NCBI RefSeq assembly: GCF_025143365.1
Contig: NZ_JALXPE010000008.1
Coordinates: 1-64,000 of the forward strand
Source of the DNA: Microbacterium sp. p3-SID336
GTDB lineage: Bacteria; Actinomycetota; Actinomycetes; Actinomycetales; Microbacteriaceae
Direction: 5' to 3'
DNA length: 64,000 nt
Below the pieces are notes generated by a model that was not told the DNA's origin, made no database searches, and saw only the letters and a program-made list of their open reading frames with translations. The position numbers were made by a program, and so were the translations under genes. Positions within the stretch are counted from its first letter, which is position 1. Each line of letters starts with the position of its first letter. Positions 49,411 to 57,500 of the stretch are shown here, in pieces.

Positions 49411-50733
49411 GTGGACGCCCTCCTCCAGATCCAGATCCTCGGTGGCCCCGTCCCCACCATCGTGTACACGGTGGCCGCCGCGTGCGCGCTGTACCTGCTG
49501 CTCCGCCGCCCGACCTGGCGCCGCGTGCTCACCTCCGCGATCGGCATCCTCGCGGGCGCTGCCGTGGGCCTCGGGGTGTACTTCATCGCGAATCAGACGA
49601 AGGCCTTCGGCGGCGAGCTCACCGTCGAAGTGCTCTTCCTCCTGCTCGCCACGTGCGGCGCGATCGGCTTCGCGGTCGTGAACCTGTGGGACTCGCGGTG
49701 GTGGCGCAAGGTGATCGCCGCCGTGTCCATCCCGGTGTTCGCCCTCGCCGGCGGCATCGGCATCAACGCCTTCTACGGCATCAACAAGACGGTGGCCGAC
49801 GCGCTCGGCATCGTCGTCTCCAAGCCCATCGACCTTCCGAACGTCACGACCAGCGAGGCCCCGGAGCCGGAGAAGTCGCTGTACGACTCGTGGCAGCCCC
49901 CGGCGGACATGCCGGCGCAGGGGAAGGTCGGAACGGTCGTGATCCCCGGCGCGACCTCGGGCTTCCAGGCCCGGCAGGCGGGCGTGTATCTGCCGCCCGC
50001 CGCGCAGGTGAAGAATCCACCGCTGCTGCCGGTGATGGTGTTCATGCTCGGCTATCCCGGCACTCCGAGCCCGGACATGATCACGCCCACGCTCGACGCG
50101 TTCGCCGCGGCGCACAAGGGTCTCGCCCCGATCGTCGTCATCGCGGACCAGGTCGGCAACGGCCGCGATCCGGCGTGCGCCGACTCGAAGACGTACGGCA
50201 ACGCGGAGACGTACATCCGCAAGGACGTGCCCGCCTGGATCCAGCAGAACCTGCACGTCGGGACGCAGCCCCAGGGCTGGATCCTGGGCGGCTACTCCAG
50301 CGGCGGCGTGTGCGCCGTGAAGTTCGCGGCACTCGACCCCACGGTCTGGGGCACGCTGGTCGCGGTCTCCCCGGAGGAGTTCCCCGGCGTGGAGTACGCC
50401 GACCGCGTCCGCGCCGACGTGTACGGCGGAGACTCCGCAGCCTGGGAGGCGGACAAGCCCGCGGCGATCCTGGCGCGGAACACCGGGCAGTACGCCGGAG
50501 TCACCGCCGCGATCACGACCGGCACCGAGGACGGCTCGTTCGGTCCCGGCACGAGACGGCTCGCCGACGCCGCCAAGGCCGCGGGCATGAACCTCACCCT
50601 GAACGAGATCCCGGGTGTGGGGCACATCGGCGACGCGCTGGCCCTGGGCCTCACCGCCGGCCTGAACACGGTCGCCCCCTCACTCGGCCTCGCCCCGGGC
50701 GCCCCCACCCCGTCCCCGTCCCCGTCCGACTGA
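49411..50733 (+). CDS. Membrane-anchored alpha/beta-hydrolase esterase (esterase D / mycolyltransferase-like fold)
   Basis: This is a 440-residue protein. About four membrane helices come first (residues ~10-115: TIVYTVAAACALYLLL, VLTSAIGILAGAAVGLGVYFIA, EVLFLLLATCGAIGFAVVNLW, VIAAVSIPVFALAGGIGI). An extracellular alpha/beta-hydrolase domain from ~170 follows: PVMVFMLGYPGTPSP, nucleophile elbow GYSSGG with Ser296, and His in IPGVGHIGDAL. The domain resembles PF00756 enzymes, which include esterase D and the mycolyltransferases. It ends with a Pro/Ser tail. The start is a GTG at 49411 with GGAG 12 bases upstream. It may acylate or deacylate envelope glycans; the organism probably lacks mycolic acids, so a different acyl donor is expected. 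Confidence 0.85.
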   Translation: MDALLQIQILGGPVPTIVYTVAAACALYLLLRRPTWRRVLTSAIGILAGAAVGLGVYFIANQTKAFGGELTVEVLFLLLATCGAIGFAVVNLWDSRWWRKVIAAVSIPVFALAGGIGINAFYGINKTVADALGIVVSKPIDLPNVTTSEAPEPEKSLYDSWQPPADMPAQGKVGTVVIPGATSGFQARQAGVYLPPAAQVKNPPLLPVMVFMLGYPGTPSPDMITPTLDAFAAAHKGLAPIVVIADQVGNGRDPACADSKTYGNAETYIRKDVPAWIQQNLHVGTQPQGWILGGYSSGGVCAVKFAALDPTVWGTLVAVSPEEFPGVEYADRVRADVYGGDSAAWEADKPAAILARNTGQYAGVTAAITTGTEDGSFGPGTRRLADAAKAAGMNLTLNEIPGVGHIGDALALGLTAGLNTVAPSLGLAPGAPTPSPSPSD

Positions 50734-50778
50734 CCCCGTCCGACTGACCCCGTCCGACTGACCCCGCGCGGCTGACCC
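50730..50778. repeat. 14-bp tandem repeat at the esterase stop codon
   Basis: Three to four copies of CTGACCCCGTCCGA (the third altered, the fourth partial) start at 50730, 50744, 50758 and 50772. The first copy includes the esterase stop codon, so the array grew across the gene end. Confidence 0.8.
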
Positions 50779-50795
50779 ACCCCTTCGACCGCACG

Positions 50796-50868
50796 GCACG
50801 AAGGAGATCTCGCGACTTGCAGGACTGATCCCACCCATTCGTCCTTCATCTCGTGCGATCTCCTTCAT
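50796..50868. repeat. REP-like nested palindrome, copy 1
   Basis: Outer arms GAAGGAGATC (50800-50809) and GATCTCCTTC (50857-50866) enclose inner arms AGGAC and GTCCT around GATCCCACCCA. It is similar along its whole ~70-base length to copy 2 at 50938. It could fold as a long hairpin on either strand. Confidence 0.85.
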
Positions 50869-50937
50869 CCCCGCATCCGCCCACCGCCCGCCCGCCGGAC
50901 CGTCACCCACCGGGCCACCCCTTCACGAAAGCCGCAC

Positions 50938-51014
50938 GAGTTGAAGGAGATCTCGCGCCTCGAAGGACTGATCCCACCCACCCGTCCTTCCATCCGTGCG
51001 ATCTCCTTCAACTC
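50938..51014. repeat. REP-like nested palindrome, copy 2
   Basis: Perfect 15-base outer arms (GAGTTGAAGGAGATC and its complement) at 50938-50952 and 51000-51014 enclose perfect inner arms GAAGGAC and GTCCTTC around a GATCCCACCCA-containing loop. This copy is more complete than copy 1. The pair sits between convergent genes, where it could also act as a bidirectional terminator. Confidence 0.88.
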
Positions 51015-51082
51015 GGCGCACGCCCACCGCCGCCCGCCCCGGCTGACCCCGCGTGCCCCACCCCTGCCCCACCCCGCGCGCG

Positions 51083-52564
51083 TCAGCGCAGTCCGACCGG
51101 GCCGAGCACCACGCGGCGGCCCGTGCGGACCCAGTGCACGCCCTCGGCACGGTGCTCGGCGCGGGTCGCGAAGCGGTATCGGTAGGACACGGCTCGCACC
51201 CACCGCGGCGGCTCTCCGTGGAACGGGTCCACCCGCAGCATGCGCAGGGTCGGGCCATCCGCCTCCAGCAGTCGCACGAGGAACACGGTGAACCAGTCGT
51301 CCAGCGAATGCCCGAGCGGCAGGAACCACATCAGCCAGTCCAGCCGCAGGTGGTACGGAGCGAACTGCCGCGGGATCCTCCGCACGTCGCCCGGCTTGCC
51401 GTGGAACTCATACTCGCGCCAGTGCAGCCCCTCCTCGTCGTCCGACCCCTCCACCACGATCTCGATGCGCTCGCGCGTGACCGTGCCGAAGGCGCCGTAG
51501 GCGTTGGCGAGCTGCCAGCGGTGGAAGCTCGCGTTCATCAGCTGTCGCCGTGCGAAGAGGTTGCGCACGGCCGGCACGCTCAGCACGACGAACAGCACCC
51601 CCACGACCGAGGTCACCACGACCCACCACAGCGGCAGCCCCGACAGCAGCCACGGGGCCGCGGTCTCCGGAACGGCAACGGCAGCCCCCACCCCCGGCAG
51701 CCCCACGGCGGAGAACCCGAGCACGATCGTCGCCCAGTTCAGCCACGCGAAGTTGCCGGTGAGCACGAGCCACAGCTGCGTCGCGATCACGATGCCCGCG
51801 GCCACCGTCCCCACGAGCTGCGGCACCGGCCCCGGCACCCACAGCGACAGCAGCGGCGCGAACAGGAAGAAGGGCACCACGAGCTGCGCGACGTGGTTGC
51901 CGATCACCTCCAGCCGGTGGAACCACCGCGGCAGCAGGTGCGCCTGGCGGCTGAGCGGCCCCGGCATGGGCTGCGTCTCGTGGTGGAAGGTCATGGCCGT
52001 GAGGTCGCGCCACTCCCTTCCTCCGCGGATCTTGATCATCCCGGCACCGAACTCGAGACGGAACAGCAGCCACCAGAACAGCACGATGACCACGACCGGC
52101 GGCGGCTGATCCCGCGAGCCGAGGAACGCCGCCAGGAACCCGGCTTCGAGCAGCAGCATCTCCCACCCGAAGGAGTAGAAGGTCTGCCCGATGCTCACGA
52201 CCGACATGTACCCGAGCCACAGCCCCAGGAAGCACAGCATCGGGACCCAGGGCGGCCCGAGCTGCGGCACCCCGGCGACGAGCAGGGCCGCGAGCGCGAT
52301 GCCCGCCCACGACAGCGCGACCAGGCGGCGGTCGGTGTAGCGGACACGCGTGAACAGCGTGGGGTGCAGCAGGCGTCGCCGCTCCTTCTTCTGCGCGACC
52401 CAGTCGAGGAGCGCCGGTGCGGGCAGCAGTCCGTGCTCGCCCAGCAGCGCCCGGAACTGGTTCAGCGTGGAGACGAACGCGACGAGGTACAGCGCCGCGA
52501 TGCCCCGCTGCAGGACCTCGCGGGCGAACCCGTAGTCGACCGCCGCGAACCCGTCCACGCGCAC
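51083..52564 (-). CDS. Lipase maturation factor family protein
   Basis: This is a 493-residue polytopic membrane protein. It begins VRVDGFAAVDYGFAREVLQRGIAALYLVAFVS, and the family signatures RLEFGAGMIKIRGGREWRDLTAMTFHHETQPMPGPLS and the C-terminal soluble part EYEFHGKPGDVRRIPRQFAPYHLRLDWLMWFLPLG are clear. About 8-10 membrane helices are visible. In animals LMF1 helps lipases fold in the secretory pathway; bacterial members are widespread but uncharacterised. The start is a GTG at 52564, with another GTG two codons later. A membrane esterase gene is convergent next door, an interesting but unproven pairing. Confidence 0.92.
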   Translation of the reverse strand: MRVDGFAAVDYGFAREVLQRGIAALYLVAFVSTLNQFRALLGEHGLLPAPALLDWVAQKKERRRLLHPTLFTRVRYTDRRLVALSWAGIALAALLVAGVPQLGPPWVPMLCFLGLWLGYMSVVSIGQTFYSFGWEMLLLEAGFLAAFLGSRDQPPPVVVIVLFWWLLFRLEFGAGMIKIRGGREWRDLTAMTFHHETQPMPGPLSRQAHLLPRWFHRLEVIGNHVAQLVVPFFLFAPLLSLWVPGPVPQLVGTVAAGIVIATQLWLVLTGNFAWLNWATIVLGFSAVGLPGVGAAVAVPETAAPWLLSGLPLWWVVVTSVVGVLFVVLSVPAVRNLFARRQLMNASFHRWQLANAYGAFGTVTRERIEIVVEGSDDEEGLHWREYEFHGKPGDVRRIPRQFAPYHLRLDWLMWFLPLGHSLDDWFTVFLVRLLEADGPTLRMLRVDPFHGEPPRWVRAVSYRYRFATRAEHRAEGVHWVRTGRRVVLGPVGLR

Positions 52565-52776
52565 AGGCTACGCCGCGCCCGCGGATCGGATGAGGGGCTT
52601 GCGGAAGTCGTGCCCGCACCGTTCGCACGAGCGCCTTGAGGGCCGCGGGCCCCCTCACTCACACACCCGCGCACACACCCACGCCGATGCCCCGGTCCGA
52701 CGGGGGCTGTGTGGGCGGCGCGCCCACCGCTCGCACCCGCGCACCAGCGCCGAGATTCGGACCGGGAAGGCGCCGC

Positions 52777-53754
52777 TCAGTTCTGCATCGCGAGCTGCTG
52801 GCCCGTGACCAGGGGGTAGGTCACGAGCTCGGTGCCGTCGAGGTCCTCCGCGTGCATGTCCACCCCGGTGATCTGACTGTTCTCGTAGGTCGTGTAGTAG
52901 TAGATGCCCTTGTCGGTGTTGCAGCAGGAGGAGTAGATCGTGATCTCGTACTTCTCCTCGTCGCCGACCTGCACGCACCCGCGCTGCTGGGCGACGGAGC
53001 CGAGGATCTGGAAGAACTGGCTGAGCGACTCCGACTCGGAGGTGCCGCACACCGAGTTCATGCGCGTGAACACCGCCTTCACGAACCGGGAGGAGGAGGA
53101 CAGGTCGCCGGGCAGTCCGATCCCGCCCATTCCGCGGCTGTACAGGTCGAGCGGCACCTCGGGCGCGAACGTGTTGTCCGGCTGCCGGTTCGACAGATGC
53201 GAGTAGTCGTTCAGCCGGAAGCTCTGGATGTCGAACGTGGGGTTGTTGGTGAGGACGCCCCACGGGTTGTCGTAGACCTTCAGCCCGTCGCGCACGCTCT
53301 CCACCACGATCGAGGCCGTGCGATCGGCGATGATCCAGTGCAGGGGCGACAGGGGGAACGCCTCACTGAAGGAGATGTCGACCAGGCTCACGGAACGCAA
53401 CGCGTCCTTCACCTGCGCCACGGTCTCGAACTGGCCGAGCACCCAGGGGATGAACTCGAACGGCGTGACCTCCGGGCCGCCCGACCCCTCCGGCGGGTAG
53501 TACGCGTTGTCCGGGAAGTTGAGCCCCGCCATGCTCAGGCCCTTCTCGTTGCTCGCGTGGTAGTACAGCGGGTAGCCGTCGGAGACGGTGGCGATGCCGA
53601 TGATCGCGTGATGGGTCGTGAGCTCCGGCAGTCGTCGGAACGGGAAGGTGAAGTTCCGCGGTGTCACGGTCACGGTCTCGTGATACGAGAACTCCAGATC
53701 CAGGTTGCGGCCGAAGTAGTGATCGGCGGTGGTGAAGCTCAGTCCTGTGCACAT
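52777..53754 (-). CDS. Choloylglycine hydrolase / penicillin V acylase family protein (Ntn hydrolase)
   Basis: This is a 325-residue linear amide C-N hydrolase. Removal of the initiator Met exposes Cys2 (MCTGLSF), the N-terminal nucleophile; Arg16 and Asp19 in GRNLDLEF, Asn in SNEKGLSMAGLNF and TNNPTFDIQ with its Asn match the catalytic set of the family. The C-terminal part (YEITIYSSCCNTDKGIYYYTTYENSQI) is also typical. The ATG at 53754 is fixed by the need for Cys2; the frame stays open upstream. There is no signal peptide. In non-gut bacteria such enzymes may cleave penicillin V, acyl-homoserine lactones or other N-acyl compounds; bile salts are an unlikely natural substrate. It follows the Opu operon, but behind a terminator. 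Confidence 0.92.
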   Translation of the reverse strand: MCTGLSFTTADHYFGRNLDLEFSYHETVTVTPRNFTFPFRRLPELTTHHAIIGIATVSDGYPLYYHASNEKGLSMAGLNFPDNAYYPPEGSGGPEVTPFEFIPWVLGQFETVAQVKDALRSVSLVDISFSEAFPLSPLHWIIADRTASIVVESVRDGLKVYDNPWGVLTNNPTFDIQSFRLNDYSHLSNRQPDNTFAPEVPLDLYSRGMGGIGLPGDLSSSSRFVKAVFTRMNSVCGTSESESLSQFFQILGSVAQQRGCVQVGDEEKYEITIYSSCCNTDKGIYYYTTYENSQITGVDMHAEDLDGTELVTYPLVTGQQLAMQN

Positions 53755-53847
53755 CGTTCCCCGCTCCGTTCCGGACCCGGCGGGTCCACGAGCGGCCATG
53801 GTCCCACCGTCGCGCGCGAACCGTAAGGGGGGGTGACCGACGACGAA

Positions 53848-53876
53848 GGAGGGCCTCCCCGTGGGGGAGACCCTCC
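53848..53876 (-). terminator. Terminator of the Opu operon
   Basis: Arms GGAGGGCCTCCCC and GGGGAGACCCTCC (one mismatch) around GTG form a 13-pair stem 20 bases past the binding-protein stop. It separates the glycine-betaine operon from the Ntn hydrolase gene. Confidence 0.75.
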
Positions 53877-53896
53877 TGTGCATGCCCTGGCGGGCG

Positions 53897-54805
53897 TCAG
53901 CTGGTGATGACCCAGTCGAACTGGTCGCCGTACTTCTCCAGCCACGCGTCGACCGCCGCGGCCTCTTCGCCCTCGCCGTACTCGTTCACCACGAGGTCCT
54001 CGAGCGCACCGTACTGCTCGTCGTCGAGCTTGATCTTCTCGATCAGCTCCGCCGCCTCGGGGAACTCCTCGGCGAAGCCCTTCGTGCCGAGGAAGTGCAG
54101 CGCCTCAGCCTCGCCCATCGCGCCCTTCGGGTCCTCGAGATCCTTGAGGGGGAAGGCGTCGTTGGCCCAGAACGGGCGCCACAGCGTGACGACGATGTCC
54201 TCCTGCTTGTCGGTCGCGGTCTTCAGCTCGGTCAGCATCGCCGCGGTCGAGGACGTGACGAGCTCGTACTCGCCGTCCAGGCCGTACTCCGGCATCATCT
54301 TCTGCGTCTGCGCGGTGAGACCCGCGCCCGGCTCGATGCCGTAGATCTTGCCGTCGAACGCGGCGCCCTGGCCCACGAGATCCTCGATCGAGGTGAGGTC
54401 GGAGTACTCCGGCACCGCGATCGTGAGCTTGGCGTTGTCGTAGTACGCGCCGAGGTCCTCGATGTCGTCGCCATACTCGTCCATGTATTCGGCGTGGGTG
54501 AGCTCGGGCCAGGCCGACGGGTACATGTCGACATCGCCCTGCGCGAGACCGGTGTAGAGGGGGCCGGCCTCGGTGAGCGTCTTCATCTCGACCGTGTAGC
54601 CGATCTTCTCGAGCTGGTCCTGCAGCAAGTAGGCGGTGCTGAGTCCGTCCGTCCAGGAGGGGAGGAATCCGAGGGTGATGGTGCCCTTGTCCTCGGCACC
54701 GTCTCCGCCGCCGCTGGTCCCGCCCGCGCCGTCGCCGCTGCATCCGGCGAGGGTGAGCGCTGCTGCGGCGCCGAGGGCGGTGAGGGTCAGGATCTTCTTC
54801 TTCAT
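53897..54805 (-). CDS. Glycine betaine/proline-type ABC substrate-binding lipoprotein
   Basis: This is a 302-residue lipoprotein (lipobox LTLAGC, Cys22) followed by a Gly/Ser/Asp-rich spacer. The OpuAC fold is clear: ITLGFLPSWTDGLSTAYLLQDQLEKIGYTVEMKTL, QGDVDMYPSAWPELTH and VVTLWRPFWANDAF. Trp residues in SWTDG, AWPEL and LWRPFW probably build the cage for a quaternary ammonium ligand. It works with the permease and ATPase encoded upstream on the same strand, 103 bases away. Expected cargo is glycine betaine, choline or a similar compatible solute; carnitine is possible. Confidence 0.93.
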   Translation of the reverse strand: MKKKILTLTALGAAAALTLAGCSGDGAGGTSGGGDGAEDKGTITLGFLPSWTDGLSTAYLLQDQLEKIGYTVEMKTLTEAGPLYTGLAQGDVDMYPSAWPELTHAEYMDEYGDDIEDLGAYYDNAKLTIAVPEYSDLTSIEDLVGQGAAFDGKIYGIEPGAGLTAQTQKMMPEYGLDGEYELVTSSTAAMLTELKTATDKQEDIVVTLWRPFWANDAFPLKDLEDPKGAMGEAEALHFLGTKGFAEEFPEAAELIEKIKLDDEQYGALEDLVVNEYGEGEEAAAVDAWLEKYGDQFDWVITS

Positions 54806-54908
54806 GTGCTTCTCTCTCTTGCGTTCCGTATGTGATTTCAGGGATGCGGACGACGGGATCTCCGGGCAGGCCGGAGCATCCCGCCGCTCCGCGGGAGGGG
54901 ACGACGGA

Positions 54909-55865
54909 TCAGGCGCGGGTGAGCTCGGCTTCGACGGGCGCGGGCTGCGACGGGGCTTCGGCGGCACCGGTGGAGGGCGCGGACGGGTGCTGCCCCGCAG
55001 CGCGACGCTTCCGCAGACCGAGCAGCGACGAGCGGTTCTCGCCCGCGGCCCCGAACGCCGCGGTCACCCGATCGAGGAACACGGCGATCAGCACGACACC
55101 GAGGCCCGCCTCGACGCCCTTCGGGATGTTGATGGTCGAGATGGCCTCGACGACCATCTTCCCGAGGCCGTCGGCACCGGCCATGCCGGCGATGACCGCC
55201 ATCGACAGGGCGAGCATGATGACCTGGTTGACTCCGGCCATGATGGTCGGCATCGCGAGCGGCAGCTGGATCCCGCGGAGGATCTGCCCCGGGGTGGCGC
55301 CGAACGCGTGCCCGGCCTCCACGGTCTCGGAGTCCACACCGCGGATGCCGAGCTCGGTCAGGCGCACGCCCGGAGGCAGCGCGAAGATCACGGTCGCCAC
55401 GAGGCCGGGCACCACGCCGATGCCGAAGAACACGATCGCGGGGATCAGGTACACGAAGGCGGGCATGGTCTGCATGAAGTCCAGCACGGGCTTGAGCACC
55501 GCGCGGACCGTGGCATTCCGGGCCGACCAGATGCCCAGCGGCACCGCGATCAGCACGGCCACCACGGCGGCGACGAGCACGAGCGCGAGCGTCTGCATCG
55601 CGGGCACCCACAGGTCCATGGCCACGATCAGCCCGAACGACAGCACGGTGCCCACGGCGAGCTGCCACGAGCGCACCAGCCATGCGATGAGTGCGGCGAT
55701 CACGATGATCACGGCGAAGTGCGGCGTGAGCAGCGCGCGGGTGAGGCCGTCCACCAGGAAGCCCACCACGAACGACACCACGTCGAGCAGGCCGTCGAGG
55801 TTGTCCTTGATCCAGTCGACACCCGCGGCGACCCAGTCGCCCACAGGGATGCGGAACCCGTCCAT
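54909..55865 (-). CDS. Glycine betaine/proline-type ABC permease
   Basis: This is a 318-residue permease with about seven to eight membrane helices. The ATPase-contact loop reads EAGHAFGATPGQILRGIQLPLAMPTIMAGVNQVIM, and the family region MQTMPAFVYLIPAIVFFGIGVVPGLVATVIFALPPGVRLTELGIRGV is unmistakable for OpuAB/ProW. A ~45-residue Ala/Pro/Ser-rich cytoplasmic tail follows the last helix. The ATG at 55865 shares one base with the ATPase stop (TGATG). It forms the channel through which the compatible solute enters during osmotic stress. Confidence 0.95.
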   Translation of the reverse strand: MDGFRIPVGDWVAAGVDWIKDNLDGLLDVVSFVVGFLVDGLTRALLTPHFAVIIVIAALIAWLVRSWQLAVGTVLSFGLIVAMDLWVPAMQTLALVLVAAVVAVLIAVPLGIWSARNATVRAVLKPVLDFMQTMPAFVYLIPAIVFFGIGVVPGLVATVIFALPPGVRLTELGIRGVDSETVEAGHAFGATPGQILRGIQLPLAMPTIMAGVNQVIMLALSMAVIAGMAGADGLGKMVVEAISTINIPKGVEAGLGVVLIAVFLDRVTAAFGAAGENRSSLLGLRKRRAAGQHPSAPSTGAAEAPSQPAPVEAELTRA

Positions 55866-57169
55866 CAGCGCACCTCCTCCGTCTCGGATGCCGTGGGCAG
55901 CGGCTCGGCCGTCCACCCGTCGTCGAGCACCGCGTCGATCTCCGCCTGCGGCATGGGGATCATCGGGAGCAGGATCTCCTCGGTGGCGCCGGGGCCGGGG
56001 CCGAGCGCCGCGAGCAGGGTGACCCGGGGGATCACGCCCACCAGGCGCCCGTCGCCGTCGGTGACCGCCAGCGGCAGCGGTGACTCCACGGCGGGCACGA
56101 AGAGGTTCATCAGCACCTCGTCCTCGCGCACGCTCTGGGGCACGGGCTTGATGACCGAGTCGAGCCGGGTGACGCCCTGGCGGACGAGCTTCACGGCGTC
56201 GCGGTCGGTGACCGCGCCGACCAGCTGACGGTCCTTGCCGACCACGTAGGTGGCCGACATGTAGGCGTCGCGCATCTGGCGGAGGGCCGTGCGGGGTCCG
56301 GCGGTCTCGGCGACGACGGGGCGCGGGCGTTCCATGACGTTCGCGGCCGTGAGCACGCGCGCGCGGTCGACGTCCTGCACGAACTGCTCGACGTAGTCGT
56401 TCGCCGGGTCCATCAGGATGTCCTCCGGCGTGCCGATCTGCACGATGCGGCCGTCCCGCATCACCGCGATCCGGTCGCCGAGGAACATGGCCTCGTTGAG
56501 GTCGTGCGTGATGAAGACGATGGTCTTCTGCAGCTTCTGCTGGAGCTCCAGCAGCTGCTCCTGCATCTCGCGGCGGATCAGCGGGTCGAGCGCGCTGAAC
56601 GCCTCGTCCATCAGCAGGATGTCGCTGTCGGCGGCGAGCGCGCGGGCGATGCCGACGCGCTGCTGCATGCCACCGGAGAGCTCGGCCGGGAGCTTGTCGC
56701 CCTGGCCCTCGAGGCCGACGAGAGCGAGGATCTCCTCGGCCTTCGCCAGCCGCTCGGCCTTCGCCACGCCCTTGAGCTCGAGCGGGTAGGCCACGTTGGC
56801 GGCGACGGTGCGGTGCGGCAGCAGGGCGAAGTGCTGGAACACCATCGAGATGCGGTCGCGGCGGATCTCGCGCAGACGCCCGGCCGGGATGCCCGTGATG
56901 GCGTCGCCTCCCACGGTCACGGTGCCGTCGGTGATCTCGTGCAGGCCGTTGAGCATGCGAATGATGGTGGACTTGCCCGATCCGGACAGGCCCATGATGA
57001 CGAAGATCTCACCGCGGGTCACGGTGAAGCTGGCGTCGATGACGGCGGCGGTCCCCGCGTCGGCGACGGCGGCGCGGCTCTCCCCCTCCTTCAGACGGCG
57101 GACGGCGGCGTTCGGATTCCTCCCGAACACCTTGTACAGATGGCGCGCTTCGAGTGCGATGTCGGACAC
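55865..57169 (-). CDS. Glycine betaine/proline-type ABC ATPase with CBS domains
   Basis: This is a 434-residue ATPase of the OpuAA/ProV type: Walker A GLSGSGKST, Q-loop MVFQHFALLPHRTV, signature LSGGMQQRVGIARAL, Walker B ILLMDEAFSALD and switch His in FITHDLNEA. Two CBS domains follow at ~285-395 (DAYMSATYVVGKDRQLVGAVTDRDAVKLV and ESPLPLAVTDGDGRLVGVIPRVTLL), which in this family sense ionic strength at the membrane and switch the transporter on. A C-terminal acidic tail follows. It is the first gene of the three-gene operon; its promoter must lie in 57170-57500. Confidence 0.95.
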   Translation of the reverse strand: MSDIALEARHLYKVFGRNPNAAVRRLKEGESRAAVADAGTAAVIDASFTVTRGEIFVIMGLSGSGKSTIIRMLNGLHEITDGTVTVGGDAITGIPAGRLREIRRDRISMVFQHFALLPHRTVAANVAYPLELKGVAKAERLAKAEEILALVGLEGQGDKLPAELSGGMQQRVGIARALAADSDILLMDEAFSALDPLIRREMQEQLLELQQKLQKTIVFITHDLNEAMFLGDRIAVMRDGRIVQIGTPEDILMDPANDYVEQFVQDVDRARVLTAANVMERPRPVVAETAGPRTALRQMRDAYMSATYVVGKDRQLVGAVTDRDAVKLVRQGVTRLDSVIKPVPQSVREDEVLMNLFVPAVESPLPLAVTDGDGRLVGVIPRVTLLAALGPGPGATEEILLPMIPMPQAEIDAVLDDGWTAEPLPTASETEEVR

Positions 57170-57500
57170 GTTTCCCCTGCGGCTCGGCCTCGGGTGGCTG
57201 AGCCTGCTTCGGTCACGCCCGGGTGATCCTCACGAGGCCGTTCGACATCATCGCTGTGGCGGCGCAGGCGGTGGATTTCGGATCCGCCGCAGAGAGGACC
57301 AACCGTACGCCCACGCCTCTTCGCAGCACAGCTCATCGAAAGAAGGACGCGGTCGCGGACTGGTCTTCGGGCCGTCAGGCCCGCATTCCAACGTAACGAA
57401 ATGGCCGGTCAGGGGCAAATCCCGCGGCTTCGACGCTCCCGGGTTTCCGCGGCTGACCGGGGGATAGTACGCCCGTCTAGCAATCCCGGCGGCAGGTGAT
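57170..57500. other. 331-base gap holding the Opu operon's upstream region and a stem-loop
   Basis: No gene is visible. A perfect hairpin CGGGCC-GTCA-GGCCCG at 57368-57383 lies 117 bases beyond the methyltransferase stop and could end that transcript. The segment from there to 57170 should contain the osmotic-stress promoter of the Opu operon, but I find no convincing hexamers. Confidence 0.5.

Larger units (their letters stand above)
50734..51082. other. 349-base convergent intergenic region built of repeats
   Basis: No gene is visible between the convergent esterase and lipase-maturation-factor genes. The region consists of the end of the 14-base tandem repeat, two nested palindromic elements (50796-50868 and 50938-51014) and short C-rich linkers. 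Confidence 0.8.

Noticed and set aside
50800..50866. Repeated GGAGATC/GATCTCC as ribosome binding sites of small genes
   Set aside because: No start codon with a sustained frame follows at suitable spacing; the sequence is explained by the palindromic repeat.
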